Part shown: piece after piece, positions 24,335 through 34,941 of the stretch | Layout of the letters: the number at the start of each line of letters is the position of its first letter | How positions within the stretch are numbered: position 1 is the stretch's first letter | NCBI RefSeq assembly: GCF_947494125.1 | Contig: NZ_CANLTU010000003.1 | Coordinates: 124,001-188,000, forward strand | Origin: an uncultured Tenacibaculum sp. | GTDB taxonomy: Bacteria > Bacteroidota > Bacteroidia > Flavobacteriales > Flavobacteriaceae | Length of the DNA: 64,000 nt | Direction of reading: 5' to 3' | The notes under the pieces: model-generated | Told to the model about the DNA's origin: nothing | What the model saw: only the letters and a program-made list of their open reading frames with translations | Databases searched by the model: none | Made by a program: the position numbers and the translations under genes

Positions 24335-27300
24335 GTATAACTCCTTTTGCTATATTTCCAAAAATCCAACTATGACCAAAAACATGTTCATTTACATTAT
24401 CTTCAGTAATTTTAACAAAGCCTCCAAGTAATGAAGAGCCTAAAAGTGATACAGGAGATTTAGTACTCATTAAACTAGTACTAAGTCTACCTGCATAAAA
24501 ACTTACCATAGTTTGCTCAGCATTTTTCAATACCCATCCATCTTGAATTGTAAGATCTACACCAGCTCCAAAGACTTCCAGTGCTTTTAAAACTTTATTT
24601 CCATTTCCTGCAGTCAATGCAGAAATTCCAACTCCTAAGAAATTAACTTTCTTTATATTAAAATCATTAGCTACAAGTTCTGTAGTAAAATCATATGTCA
24701 TTCTACCAGCAAAACCTTCAGTGCTTAATCCTAAAGCAGGCCCACTTACTAAGGCTAATTCCCAAGCAAAAGGGGCAGCAATTAAAACCATAACAGCCTG
24801 AGTCACTTCATGGTTAAAAAAATCATGTCCTGCTCCTCTTACTGCAGTTTGCATTTGCTTAAATGCCATTCTATCAATCGTGGGATGCAAACCTGCTAAA
24901 TTCCCACTATTTCCCATTACAGAAACTAAATTTAATAAACTTGAATCTAAATTATTTCTAACAAAGAATTTGTTTGTGTCAAAATTATAATCAATACTAG
25001 TTCCTTTTTTAATACTACTCATTCCTAAATTACTACATGCATCAGGGCATTTAGAACAATCTGTACAACCTCCTGTTGGATCAGTTGATTGATTAGGTTT
25101 ATTATCCATAGCCATATAAGGTGAAAAATATTGACCTTTTGGATCGATTGTTAACCATCTTCCTATTCTTGCATCCCACAAACGTAATTGAAACGCTTCT
25201 TTTCCAGTTTCAATATCTTTTTCTTGTCCTTGGTATTTATAACGATATCCGCCTTCAATATTTCTATTTGGCATTGGCATACCGTAAGGGTAATAATCTG
25301 TTTTACTAACAGCTATAGCTTTATCACCACTTTTTATTATTGCCGCTCTTACATTTCCTAAATGATCTGTTAATTGATAAACATTTACATTTGTTGTTTT
25401 ATTATACACTCCAAGTCTTTGAAGCCCATAAACAGGTAATTCCTTTTGCTCTTGACCTTCATAAATAGCCATAGTACTACCCGAAGCATCTAGTACATAA
25501 TTTGTTGTTTTTGTTAAATTACCATATTGATTATAACTCAACTTTTGAATTCTATAGCCTTTGTCATTGTATATAAATTTTACAACAGGATGGATACCTT
25601 TTTTTACCTCTGTTACTAACCCTCTAACATTATAATAATAACGAACTAGACCAGTAGGAACCTGAGTGCCATTTAACTCGTAATTTAATTGTTCTTGCAA
25701 ACTTACATTTTCAAAATCTTCTATTAATTGGCCAATACTATTATATTTATAATTTTTTATTCTTTGCGTGTCTATATCTTGTACCCCTACACTTCCAGCG
25801 TTATCAATTATATGATCTAACTTATTGGAAGTACCTTCTTTATATTCATACTTTAGCTTATCCATAGAATTATCTGCTCCACTTACTGTGTTCTTATTTC
25901 TATCTAAGCTTTTTATATTACCATTAACATCATAAGTTATATTACTCACATTATAGTCATTAGGACCATAAACCCCATTCGAATTTACATTTATAATCTT
26001 TGCAGAAAATGTTAACGAATTACTTGCTATAACTTCAAACCCTGGTTTTAAAACTATAGAACTAGTAGCCTCTTTATTTTGCGTACTCGTTATTTTATCT
26101 TCTAATACTAAATCTGCAGGCAAAGTGTTTTGTTGATTTTCTAACCCATCAAATATAGCTTCTTTTAACCAATCATTCTTATTATAATTATATTTATACT
26201 GTAATGGTCTACTAATGTCACTTTTAGTGCTCTTTGTATTCCATGTCATAGCTTTTATATTTCCATTATATTGATCTTTAAATCCTGTTAAATTATTTGT
26301 TGAAAACCTAGTATCCTTTTTGTAATCCCCTACATAATAATCTAACTTTAAACCAAATAAATCATTCCCCTTTGGATTTAATTCTGAATCCGTTGCTAAA
26401 TCTGGATGATTTATTCCTTTTAGCATACCATTTAATGTGTATATATAGTCAATATCTTGAATACCTCCAGCTAATACTTTTCTTTTTAAAGAACCATCTT
26501 TATAATAATCGTAAGTTGCATGAGTTGTAAATATATTATCGTCCGTAGATGTTTCAACTTTTTCTACAACTTTTGTATCATTTTTATAACTATATTTATG
26601 TATAAATTGTTCCATCATGTTACCTTTCTCAAAATAAACTTTTGTTACTTGGTTATTTATCGGGTCATATTCATAATCAATTGTTTTAGCATCATTAAAT
26701 CCTATACTCTTTTGTACTACCCACTTTACACGTCCATATACATCATAACTATAATACGTTTCAGATATTATAATTCCATTAGAATCTTTATTATAAGTCC
26801 TTGCTATTTTTCCTGATAAAAAAACTGGTTTTTGATACTCTTCTCTAGTACCTGTAATTTCCTTTAAATGATTAAGACTTGTTACAGTTAAGAAATCATA
26901 TTCAATAAACTTCTGTTCTTTTTTTGATGATGATGTAAAAACTAATATATCAGGATTTAAATTTATATTAAAACTTCCAACTGCTACTCCACTTTCTACT
27001 GGTCTTACAAACTCATCATAATTTGTATATGAAAATTCTCCATTGGCTTTTTGCTTACTATTTTGTGAAAAACGTATTTGGCCATCTTTACGATATTTAA
27101 AATGTACTTCTCCTTCATCTGGGCTTTTTGTTCTTATCAATTGCCCTAATGAATTATATACATAAGTACTTTTCAAACTATTATTATGACTTACTACCGC
27201 TTTTAGTTCATTTAAACAAGAATCATCAAACCCTAATGGCTGCAAACTTGAAGTTAATTGTCCTGCGTCATTATAATAATTTAAGCTATAATCATAATAA

Positions 27301-28985
27301 TTAACCTTGTATCGTATTCCTACAGCATCTGATTTCACAGAGTGAATCGTTTTTGAAGATTTATTTATATAACTTAATATATGACTTTTTGTGAGTACTC
27401 TATCTCCAACATATTCCACTCTATAAAACCCCGCTTTTGAGATGTCTCCATTAGCTTGTTCAGTTTTCAAATTATATATTTTATAATCTGCACTATTTCC
27501 TAACAAAGATGCTGTATTGTCACAACCAATTGGAATATGTATGTCTACAAATTTTTGTTTACCTATTAAGGATACTACTTCATATTTCTGAGTTCCACCA
27601 GACCTAGCTCCTGCTAGTGTCTTACCTTCTGCATCCGTAAATATGATTGATTCATTTCCTTCTTTGTCTTGTAAAACACTTTTACCAGCTTTCAACCAAG
27701 TAATATGGTTATTATTATTATTTAAAATCGAAGAAATATTTGTGTAATTATTTGCTTCTGAAGGGGTACTTGGAAAAGTAGTATATCCATATACATAATA
27801 CATTTCTTGAGCTGCTGACATAGAAAAACTATAACTTTGTTTCCATTCATCATTATTTTCATCTATAACTCCGTTTCCATTAGTATCATGTTTATTTCCT
27901 CCTACAACCTGTTTTACTTTCCCTGGATTCAATTTACTATAAATAGACTTTGAATATGGTCTATTAGTTTCATCTTGAAACGATTCTCTATTAGAATAGT
28001 GACTCCCTAATGAATTGCCATTAGGACTAATTTCTACTGAATTTTTCACATCTCTTGACTCAATATCATCAATAGTTAATAAGTTACCTGTTTTATTTTT
28101 AACAAAATTCTCTTTATATCCAAAAGAAACTGAAGCTCCTTCTGGACTAGTTGGAGCGCTTAAAGTTTGTAAAGCTGTACGGCCTTTAGAATCATAAAAT
28201 ATATGACTAGCCCAAGTTTGCTTGCTTTTTATATCATAAATTTGTGACTGATGTAACTTCCCTAAATCATCATAATAACTTTTATTAGCTCCTAATAACC
28301 TTCCTTTAATATCGTAATTTTTAGATTTTACCCAATTTCGATTTTTGTCTGCCAAATCATCCTCACATCCATTATTTATACTACTTGCTTCTTTTGGACA
28401 CTTATCTAAATTATTAGTTACAAAACTTATACTTTGTCCATTGCTCCCAATTATTGGTAACGGTACATTATGAGCGTATATGGGCTCTGCTGTTTCATCT
28501 CCATAACTATCTCCATCTGTATCTATATAATATGTATTTAAACTAGAATCTCCTTGTTGTTCAATACGTATATTACCACCTAATAATAAAGAGTACAATC
28601 CATCACCATTATCTTCGACTATTGATATCCTAGCATATCTAGTTATAGGAGTATTGTTTGCGGGTATAGTAATACTTAAAACTCCTCCATTAAAAAAAGT
28701 ATTAGATGGTAAACCTACCCAACCCTCTGTAGAAATTACTTTTAATGTTTTATAGCAATACTGCCTTGTTACATTAAAATTAAGTGAATGTACTGATTTA
28801 CTTAAAGGTATCGCACTAATAGGTACTGGTTGTGAATTGTATTGTATTGTTAACGTACAATTATTATTACCTCCATCTCCACCATCTATTGGAATTAATT
28901 TCTCTAATTCTTGTTGCGAAAAAATATTTATGCTATTAATTAAAAATAATAGCATAAATGTGCTCAATAATTTTATCTTTTTCAT
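24321..28985 (-). CDS. Giant RHS-repeat protein with variable C-terminal tip (polymorphic toxin candidate)
   Basis: A 1554-residue protein with a signal peptide (LLSTFMLLFLINSINIFSQ). Residues about 40-150 resemble a BACON-type beta domain. A DUF6443-like region follows (VKSKNYDIKGRLLGANKSYY), then many YD repeats (for example YNSLGQLIRTKSPDEGEVHF). The RHS core signature WDARIGRWLTIDPKG is near residue 1265 and ends with STDPTGG. About 250 unrelated residues follow, starting with a cysteine cluster (CTDCSKCPDAC) and containing hydrophobic stretches. In RHS proteins this tip is usually a toxin enclosed in a beta shell. The tip matches no family I recognise. There is no T9SS sorting domain. 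Confidence 0.8.
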   Translation of the reverse strand: MKKIKLLSTFMLLFLINSINIFSQQELEKLIPIDGGDGGNNNCTLTIQYNSQPVPISAIPLSKSVHSLNFNVTRQYCYKTLKVISTEGWVGLPSNTFFNGGVLSITIPANNTPITRYARISIVEDNGDGLYSLLLGGNIRIEQQGDSSLNTYYIDTDGDSYGDETAEPIYAHNVPLPIIGSNGQSISFVTNNLDKCPKEASSINNGCEDDLADKNRNWVKSKNYDIKGRLLGANKSYYDDLGKLHQSQIYDIKSKQTWASHIFYDSKGRTALQTLSAPTSPEGASVSFGYKENFVKNKTGNLLTIDDIESRDVKNSVEISPNGNSLGSHYSNRESFQDETNRPYSKSIYSKLNPGKVKQVVGGNKHDTNGNGVIDENNDEWKQSYSFSMSAAQEMYYVYGYTTFPSTPSEANNYTNISSILNNNNNHITWLKAGKSVLQDKEGNESIIFTDAEGKTLAGARSGGTQKYEVVSLIGKQKFVDIHIPIGCDNTASLLGNSADYKIYNLKTEQANGDISKAGFYRVEYVGDRVLTKSHILSYINKSSKTIHSVKSDAVGIRYKVNYYDYSLNYYNDAGQLTSSLQPLGFDDSCLNELKAVVSHNNSLKSTYVYNSLGQLIRTKSPDEGEVHFKYRKDGQIRFSQNSKQKANGEFSYTNYDEFVRPVESGVAVGSFNINLNPDILVFTSSSKKEQKFIEYDFLTVTSLNHLKEITGTREEYQKPVFLSGKIARTYNKDSNGIIISETYYSYDVYGRVKWVVQKSIGFNDAKTIDYEYDPINNQVTKVYFEKGNMMEQFIHKYSYKNDTKVVEKVETSTDDNIFTTHATYDYYKDGSLKRKVLAGGIQDIDYIYTLNGMLKGINHPDLATDSELNPKGNDLFGLKLDYYVGDYKKDTRFSTNNLTGFKDQYNGNIKAMTWNTKSTKSDISRPLQYKYNYNKNDWLKEAIFDGLENQQNTLPADLVLEDKITSTQNKEATSSIVLKPGFEVIASNSLTFSAKIINVNSNGVYGPNDYNVSNITYDVNGNIKSLDRNKNTVSGADNSMDKLKYEYKEGTSNKLDHIIDNAGSVGVQDIDTQRIKNYKYNSIGQLIEDFENVSLQEQLNYELNGTQVPTGLVRYYYNVRGLVTEVKKGIHPVVKFIYNDKGYRIQKLSYNQYGNLTKTTNYVLDASGSTMAIYEGQEQKELPVYGLQRLGVYNKTTNVNVYQLTDHLGNVRAAIIKSGDKAIAVSKTDYYPYGMPMPNRNIEGGYRYKYQGQEKDIETGKEAFQLRLWDARIGRWLTIDPKGQYFSPYMAMDNKPNQSTDPTGGCTDCSKCPDACSNLGMSSIKKGTSIDYNFDTNKFFVRNNLDSSLLNLVSVMGNSGNLAGLHPTIDRMAFKQMQTAVRGAGHDFFNHEVTQAVMVLIAAPFAWELALVSGPALGLSTEGFAGRMTYDFTTELVANDFNIKKVNFLGVGISALTAGNGNKVLKALEVFGAGVDLTIQDGWVLKNAEQTMVSFYAGRLSTSLMSTKSPVSLLGSSLLGGFVKITEDNVNEHVFGHSWIFGNIAKGVIHEAR

Positions 28986-28988
28986 AGC

Positions 28989-31900
28989 TTATTGGTTCTT
29001 TTTATAATTATATGAGTTGATAGATACTTTTACAAATCCTCCATCTATTCCTGATAATGTATTTGTAATCACTTCTACCCAAGTTTCTTTTATACGTCCT
29101 GCTTCATCATATACATAACATTTTGATAACCCATTAGGATTTGTTATAAAACTTAATTCATCCCACTCATTATATACATAACTCGTCATATTTGATGCTA
29201 TTGGATGTAATCTAAAATCATCTAATTGTACAGTTCCATTTGTACTTTCAATACTAACTGTAGTTTCTATTGAAGGAATAGTTATATACCCTTGTTTTAG
29301 CACCCAATTTCCTGCTTGTATATCTTCAGAATTATTAAAACTATCTTCAGAATTACCTACATTTATTTTTAAGTTAGCCTCTTGTCCTTTCTTTACCCAA
29401 ACAGATATTTTGAATTGCTGTTTTAATGTAGAATTTCTCTCAGATCTAGCTGGGACTATTACTTCAAAGGCTTTTACTTCTTGAGCCACTTCTACAATTC
29501 CTGTACCTGTGTGCGCATCTTTTTTATTTGTCACTTTTTTATGTCCAGTAGCTTTAACGCCTCCATCAAAAAAGTCTCCTTCTCCTAAAACATGAGCTGC
29601 TCCTCCAAAAATTGGGATTTTTGCATAATCTCTATCCTCAGCTCCACAATAATACATCTCATCATAATTTGCATTTGCCGTAGCAATTACTTTTGTATAA
29701 TTGTCTCCATATTTTGTAGATATGTAATTATTATTAATATCCTTAATTTCTATTACTTGTGAGAATTGATTGTATTTCGTTACATGAGTAGTTTCTGCCC
29801 AACTTGAATTTTGATTTGCATTTATACTCCAATCAAAATTATCTACAAAATTTTTATAAGTACCATCCTCATTTAATTCACCCTTCCAAACAAATGTTTT
29901 ATGCTTACGCCAAACATCGTTTGTTGAAACTATGCTGTTATTATTAAATTTATAATTCCAACTATTTTTCCACGTTGTTATACCAATTCCTATAGGTTTC
30001 CAATCATTATTTTTGTAGATATAATTATAAGTTACAGCTGATTGACTTAACATATTTTTATTTGTTATATCATCTACTTTTGATCCCATTTTAGGGTATT
30101 TAAGATACGCTTGCTCTGAACGGTTCTTGTATTTTAATCCAGTACTAGAATATGAATATACTTCCCTGGCTTGTCCAGTAATTTCATCCAAGTCATTAAA
30201 TTCGGAAGTATAACTATATCCTCCTTTTAATTCTGTTGAACTTTTTATTAAGTTTGGATATGTAATACGGCTAGAGCTAACTCCTAAATTTTTAGAAGAA
30301 CTCCCTTCTGTAATTTTTTTATAAGTTTGATAAGACTCTTTTGTTTCACCTAATTTATCAGGTGTTTCACCTGGTGAATAATATTCATTTTCTATACTAC
30401 TTAAGATCTGTCCTTCTTCACTATAAGATTTAACACTTAAAAGTTGTCCTATAGCACTTAAATTATCCTTTATTGTAAAATCATGCAATTGTGTAGTAGA
30501 ACTACTTGTTCCATTTGTCTGATTAGAAGTTAATTCGTAAAAATTTCCAAATTTAGCCTTTCCTTCTTCCTTACTTTTTAAAACATTAAAACGATAATCT
30601 GTTTTAATTCCATAAATATTATTCTCTGTACTATTATTACCAGTACTTGTTGTAGTACTAACATATTCATACATTGGTATTGGAGGTGGTAATTCTGAAC
30701 TATATGGTAACTCTTTTGCTAATTCAGGTGCATATGGTAAATAAGTTACATGACCTACCCCATTTCCATTTTCGCCATAATTATAATTCATATTATAATA
30801 TTTACCTGATTCACTTACTGTAGAAACTCTTTTTACTCTTATTCCTCCCTCTGTAATTGGATCCTTTAAAATATATTCTGCAGATAGATGAACATTACTA
30901 TAATCACATCTCCATTGTGTTGGATTTGAACTACCTCCTCTATCTGTATCACATTCCCAATTAGCATTATCAGGTAATACAAAATACTTATTATCAGCTA
31001 ATTTTTGAGTTACAACTCCTTCTCCATTATAAATACATGCATATTCATCATGTCCGCAATATCCACTACAACCTTGTGGATCTTCTTCTATAAAACAACT
31101 ATAGTGGTAACTTATATTTAGTTTACTTCCTATTTTTATTCCAATATCTTTAGTTGTTTCAACTATAAAAGCTCTAGGTTGTGCTCCTGCATTTGAATTG
31201 CTTCCATCATAATCACCATAAATTTTATACTCCTTATCTGATTTACTCAAGGTTATTTTTGAATTTATAGCACTTTTAATTTTATGACTTTCATAATCAA
31301 CTTTAATTTTACTACCTTGAGGAGTAGTAATTTCATTTAATGACCATATACTATTGTCTTTAGAATAATATCCGAAATGATCTTTATCATCAATATTAAA
31401 ATTATAATATGGGTTAATATAGCTGAAACTGTATGGAGGAATAGTATTACTATCTAACTTCCCTTTAAATTTTACTCCCTTTAATGTTAAGCGACCTCCT
31501 CCCTCACTATTAGGTGTTCCTATTGCTAAATCATAATGATTATTATCTAATTCTACCACTTTAACAATTCTGTCCTTTAAAAGTGTAAAATCATCACTTG
31601 TATCAACCACACTACTTTTATCATCAAAATATAGCTTAGATACTTTAACTAAACCATTATAATACATATTTCCAGGTTTTTTATACTCAATATCTAATTC
31701 TTTTTTCCCTCCTCTTTGCTTAGTAAAACTAAGATCTAGCGTCCCATCTGGTTTCTTATTCTTAGTTAGGATAATTTTATCTAGCTTTAATAATTTTTGT
31801 TCAGGTATTATATAGTTAGATTCATAATCCATTCCTGAAAGATTTCCTGCATTATTATATTTACCTATTGAAGTTTTATAATTAAACTCTTTAGATTTAG

Positions 31901-34178
31901 CATCTTTTCGTTCTGACTTCACAAAATATGCTGTGTGAGTTCTTGTAAGAACTTTATCTAAATAATAAATTTCTTTCCTACCTTTTATCCATGTTTTTAT
32001 ATTTGGATCTTTCTCATTTTCTATTAATTCTTTTCCATATGGAGCAGACCAAACATATGCATTAGAATACTTACCATATTCAAAATTCACCCAATATCCA
32101 TAATCTTCTTTATCAGCAACTCCATTATTATTTGTATCAACAAAATCTGGACCAGTTACTGTAGTTAATAACCAATGTGTTGCATAAGGTTCTAATTGTT
32201 TTTTTTCAAAATAGGCCTCAGATTCTGGTTTAATACCTGTTCTCCCATCCTGATATTTCATGGTACCGTATGTACGCTGAATTATATCATGATTATATAC
32301 AGGTATTGCATAATGATAAGTTTTACCATCAATTCCAGTTATTTTAAAAGCACCAATACTTTCTGAAGGTATTTTGCCATATAGAGAACTAAAAAACTGT
32401 GCTGCCTCATAAAAATTTGAATTAGGAATGAAAGGTCTAGTATAACCAACTGGATCCAAATAACCTTCAGACCTCACCCTATCCTTATCCTTAACAATTT
32501 CGTTGTGCGTATAATATTGAATAAAATTTGCTGTTTTACGCTTAGAAACTCCAGTAGTAAAACCATTTGTATTTAATGTATTAGAAAAAACTGACAAATC
32601 TAAACTTGGTTTAGGCGTAGATAAATAAGTACTAATTTCATTCTTGAAATTAAATTCAACTTTTTTGTTAAATCTAAATTTTGCAGGTACATTATTCTCA
32701 TCATTTATAACGTAACTCAAGTTTTTATTATCACTACTTGTTTTTTCACTAAAACCGTATAATGCACCATTTTCAAAAACTGTTGGTGCTATTGCCCCTG
32801 ACAAACCTTGGGCTTGTACATTATATTTATCATAGTTAGGAAAATTAGGGCTAGCTGAGAATACATCTCTATTATTTGAAAAACCTGTAGATGATACAGC
32901 CAATTCATTAATATCCATTGATGTTCTTCTATTTAGACGTGTTAATTTATATACTTTCCCATTAACTAACTTGTCTAATTCCATCTGTGTATAAGAATAG
33001 GGTAAACTACCAACATTACTCCATACATAACTTCCCCCTGGAGTACAATAATTACAATTAATCACAACTTTTTCATCACTTCTTACACTAACTAAATAAC
33101 CTCCAATTCTATTATAATTTACCGGACCTGTCATATAGTTTTCTTCAAACTTATTTAAAGAATATTTAAAAGTTTGTTTTCCGAATGAAAAGGAAAAAAT
33201 ACCTATCGGTGTTGGAATTGTTATTGGAATTACTAAAGAACTTGTTGATGTTGTATAGTCTCCCATTTTAACAGTATTATTAAAAGCCATAACAGTATTC
33301 ATCCCCGTACCAGTACTTCCTGTCGCTTTATACGTCATTTTCCCATCTTCTCCTTTACCATTTTCTTTATAATCAGTACTTCTTACTGTTACACCAACCC
33401 CTGAAGATGAAAAGTCAATACCTACTGTAGATATATTTCCACTCGATTTTTCTCCAAAACCTAAACTAACTCCAAAACTACCACTTGTCGAAATATCAAA
33501 ACCAGTACCATTCTCTGAAGCATATCCTACTGAGCCTGAAACTCCTCCATTAGTGCTTGCAGAAACACCAAAACTTAATCCGCTTGGTGTAGATAATCCT
33601 GCATTAACTCCAACTCCTCCATTACCAGCACTAGCACCAACACCTAATGTATATCCTCCTAGTTCAATTCCAATACCTGCACTCACAAAACCTCCTAAAC
33701 TTCTATTACTACCCCATGATACCCCTGTTGCAACGGAAAATCCATAACCAGAATACCCCAAAGAAGCTTGATATTCTGTAATGCTTTCTTCACTACTATA
33801 AAAATATTCTGAGTTTTTTGTGTAAAAGGCATCATCTGGCATACCATTCACATTTCTATTTATAGCTCCTGGGTTTAAATTCCATCCTAAACCTACCCAA
33901 CTTGCTTCTTGATCCATTCCTATACCTGCATGGTAACTTAGAGCTAGAGGATATCCCCCTTCTGGACTTGGCACATTTAATACTGGTAATACATAAGAAA
34001 AACCACCTGTTAATAAATTCACCATATCGGTTGCATCAACTGGTTCAAATGATGCGGCCTCTGGTGCATTTGGCCCTGTTGTTTGGGCATACAATTCATT
34101 GTATGGAAATACTGCGCTTAAAAAATTCAACAAGAAAAATATAGCTATTGTTTTTCTTGTTTGTTTGTTCTTTATCAT
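28989..34178 (-). CDS. Giant RHS-family partner protein
   Basis: A 1729-residue protein with a signal peptide (IAIFFLLNFLSAVFPYNELYAQ). The N-terminus carries the segment VNLLTGGFSYVLPVLNVPSP and LGWNLNPGAINRN, typical of the large first partner in flavobacterial RHS pairs. Residues about 140-290 are unusually rich in Gly/Ser/Val (GVGASAGNGGVGVNAG), suggesting repeated beta-strands. Later parts hold divergent RHS/YD-like strands and a C-terminal region with a YVYDEAGRIKE repeat. It lies 3 bases upstream of the second RHS gene, so the two proteins are made together and probably form one shell. No toxin tip or T9SS domain is seen. Confidence 0.75.
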   Translation of the reverse strand: MIKNKQTRKTIAIFFLLNFLSAVFPYNELYAQTTGPNAPEAASFEPVDATDMVNLLTGGFSYVLPVLNVPSPEGGYPLALSYHAGIGMDQEASWVGLGWNLNPGAINRNVNGMPDDAFYTKNSEYFYSSEESITEYQASLGYSGYGFSVATGVSWGSNRSLGGFVSAGIGIELGGYTLGVGASAGNGGVGVNAGLSTPSGLSFGVSASTNGGVSGSVGYASENGTGFDISTSGSFGVSLGFGEKSSGNISTVGIDFSSSGVGVTVRSTDYKENGKGEDGKMTYKATGSTGTGMNTVMAFNNTVKMGDYTTSTSSLVIPITIPTPIGIFSFSFGKQTFKYSLNKFEENYMTGPVNYNRIGGYLVSVRSDEKVVINCNYCTPGGSYVWSNVGSLPYSYTQMELDKLVNGKVYKLTRLNRRTSMDINELAVSSTGFSNNRDVFSASPNFPNYDKYNVQAQGLSGAIAPTVFENGALYGFSEKTSSDNKNLSYVINDENNVPAKFRFNKKVEFNFKNEISTYLSTPKPSLDLSVFSNTLNTNGFTTGVSKRKTANFIQYYTHNEIVKDKDRVRSEGYLDPVGYTRPFIPNSNFYEAAQFFSSLYGKIPSESIGAFKITGIDGKTYHYAIPVYNHDIIQRTYGTMKYQDGRTGIKPESEAYFEKKQLEPYATHWLLTTVTGPDFVDTNNNGVADKEDYGYWVNFEYGKYSNAYVWSAPYGKELIENEKDPNIKTWIKGRKEIYYLDKVLTRTHTAYFVKSERKDAKSKEFNYKTSIGKYNNAGNLSGMDYESNYIIPEQKLLKLDKIILTKNKKPDGTLDLSFTKQRGGKKELDIEYKKPGNMYYNGLVKVSKLYFDDKSSVVDTSDDFTLLKDRIVKVVELDNNHYDLAIGTPNSEGGGRLTLKGVKFKGKLDSNTIPPYSFSYINPYYNFNIDDKDHFGYYSKDNSIWSLNEITTPQGSKIKVDYESHKIKSAINSKITLSKSDKEYKIYGDYDGSNSNAGAQPRAFIVETTKDIGIKIGSKLNISYHYSCFIEEDPQGCSGYCGHDEYACIYNGEGVVTQKLADNKYFVLPDNANWECDTDRGGSSNPTQWRCDYSNVHLSAEYILKDPITEGGIRVKRVSTVSESGKYYNMNYNYGENGNGVGHVTYLPYAPELAKELPYSSELPPPIPMYEYVSTTTSTGNNSTENNIYGIKTDYRFNVLKSKEEGKAKFGNFYELTSNQTNGTSSSTTQLHDFTIKDNLSAIGQLLSVKSYSEEGQILSSIENEYYSPGETPDKLGETKESYQTYKKITEGSSSKNLGVSSSRITYPNLIKSSTELKGGYSYTSEFNDLDEITGQAREVYSYSSTGLKYKNRSEQAYLKYPKMGSKVDDITNKNMLSQSAVTYNYIYKNNDWKPIGIGITTWKNSWNYKFNNNSIVSTNDVWRKHKTFVWKGELNEDGTYKNFVDNFDWSINANQNSSWAETTHVTKYNQFSQVIEIKDINNNYISTKYGDNYTKVIATANANYDEMYYCGAEDRDYAKIPIFGGAAHVLGEGDFFDGGVKATGHKKVTNKKDAHTGTGIVEVAQEVKAFEVIVPARSERNSTLKQQFKISVWVKKGQEANLKINVGNSEDSFNNSEDIQAGNWVLKQGYITIPSIETTVSIESTNGTVQLDDFRLHPIASNMTSYVYNEWDELSFITNPNGLSKCYVYDEAGRIKETWVEVITNTLSGIDGGFVKVSINSYNYKKNQ

Positions 34179-34255
34179 AATCGTATTGGTTTTCTCTTAA
34201 TATTATTGTTCTGTTATTGCTAACTAGAATGTTCTTTATTTACTTTATTTTAAAT

Positions 34256-34290
34256 AGATTGCTTCGATAGTAAACCTCTTCGCAATCACG
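34256..34290. repeat. Degenerate REP-like repeat upstream of the RHS genes
   Basis: AGATTGCTTCG followed by a diverged middle and CTTCGCAATCACG; this is a mutated, inverted version of the element at 23047-23073. It ends one base before the stop codon of the lipoprotein gene and lies in the gap before the RHS operon. Confidence 0.5.
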
Positions 34291-34291
34291 T

Positions 34292-34894
34292 TTATTTAAA
34301 ATTTAGCTTGGGTTCGTTCTTTAGTAACTTTGTTGGTATTTTAAACTTCACCTCTCCTGTATAGGTTCCTAAATCTCCTATGGTTAAGTTTAAATATTCT
34401 CCTTTTAAATATTTTTGATCTCTTGGATATACAAACAACATGGTAGTTGCTTTACTCATTCCATACATTCTTGGATATACATAATCTAGTAATGCTAAGG
34501 TGTCTTTCTTTTGCGTAAATACATGTACTTTTTTGTCCATTCCAAATGCTAGTTCGTTTACCATACGTCCAAACTCTTGTCGGTTACGTGGCGTTGTACT
34601 CAACAATTCTTTATTGTTTCTAGACATGGATAAGGTGAAGTACAAATATTTGCTATACTTTTCTCGAAGTACGGTTACTTTCTCTTGATCTTTTAATTCT
34701 CCCAACTCTTGTAACACCAACAAATCTGTTGGTTTATACAACAACGAAAAATCATAGTTATTTACATTTTTCTCTTGTAAATAACCATGATCTGCGTCTC
34801 GTAAGTAGCTCCACATTTCTTCTTTTGTATCAAAAGATTGTGTTCCGCAACTACTTAGGAGTATACCTATAAGTAATACATAATAACGATTCAT
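34292..34894 (-). CDS. Hypothetical lipoprotein
   Basis: A 200-residue protein with a lipoprotein signal peptide (YYVLLIGILLSSC, lipid-modified Cys at 16). The rest is soluble with mixed helix and strand (EEMWSYLRDADHGYLQEKNV). No family was recognised. It sits between the OmpH-like gene and the RHS genes on the same strand, with a 112-base gap to the RHS start that includes the degenerate repeat, so its link to either group is uncertain. Confidence 0.6.
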   Translation of the reverse strand: MNRYYVLLIGILLSSCGTQSFDTKEEMWSYLRDADHGYLQEKNVNNYDFSLLYKPTDLLVLQELGELKDQEKVTVLREKYSKYLYFTLSMSRNNKELLSTTPRNRQEFGRMVNELAFGMDKKVHVFTQKKDTLALLDYVYPRMYGMSKATTMLFVYPRDQKYLKGEYLNLTIGDLGTYTGEVKFKIPTKLLKNEPKLNFK

Positions 34895-34941
34895 AGCTTA
34901 ATCGTGTTTAATTCTTTTATAATAGCACTATTTTTAAAAAT

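Noticed and set aside
33902..34144. Plus-strand frame inside the RHS gene
   Set aside because: Shadow of the long RHS coding region, with no independent signal, start context or homology.
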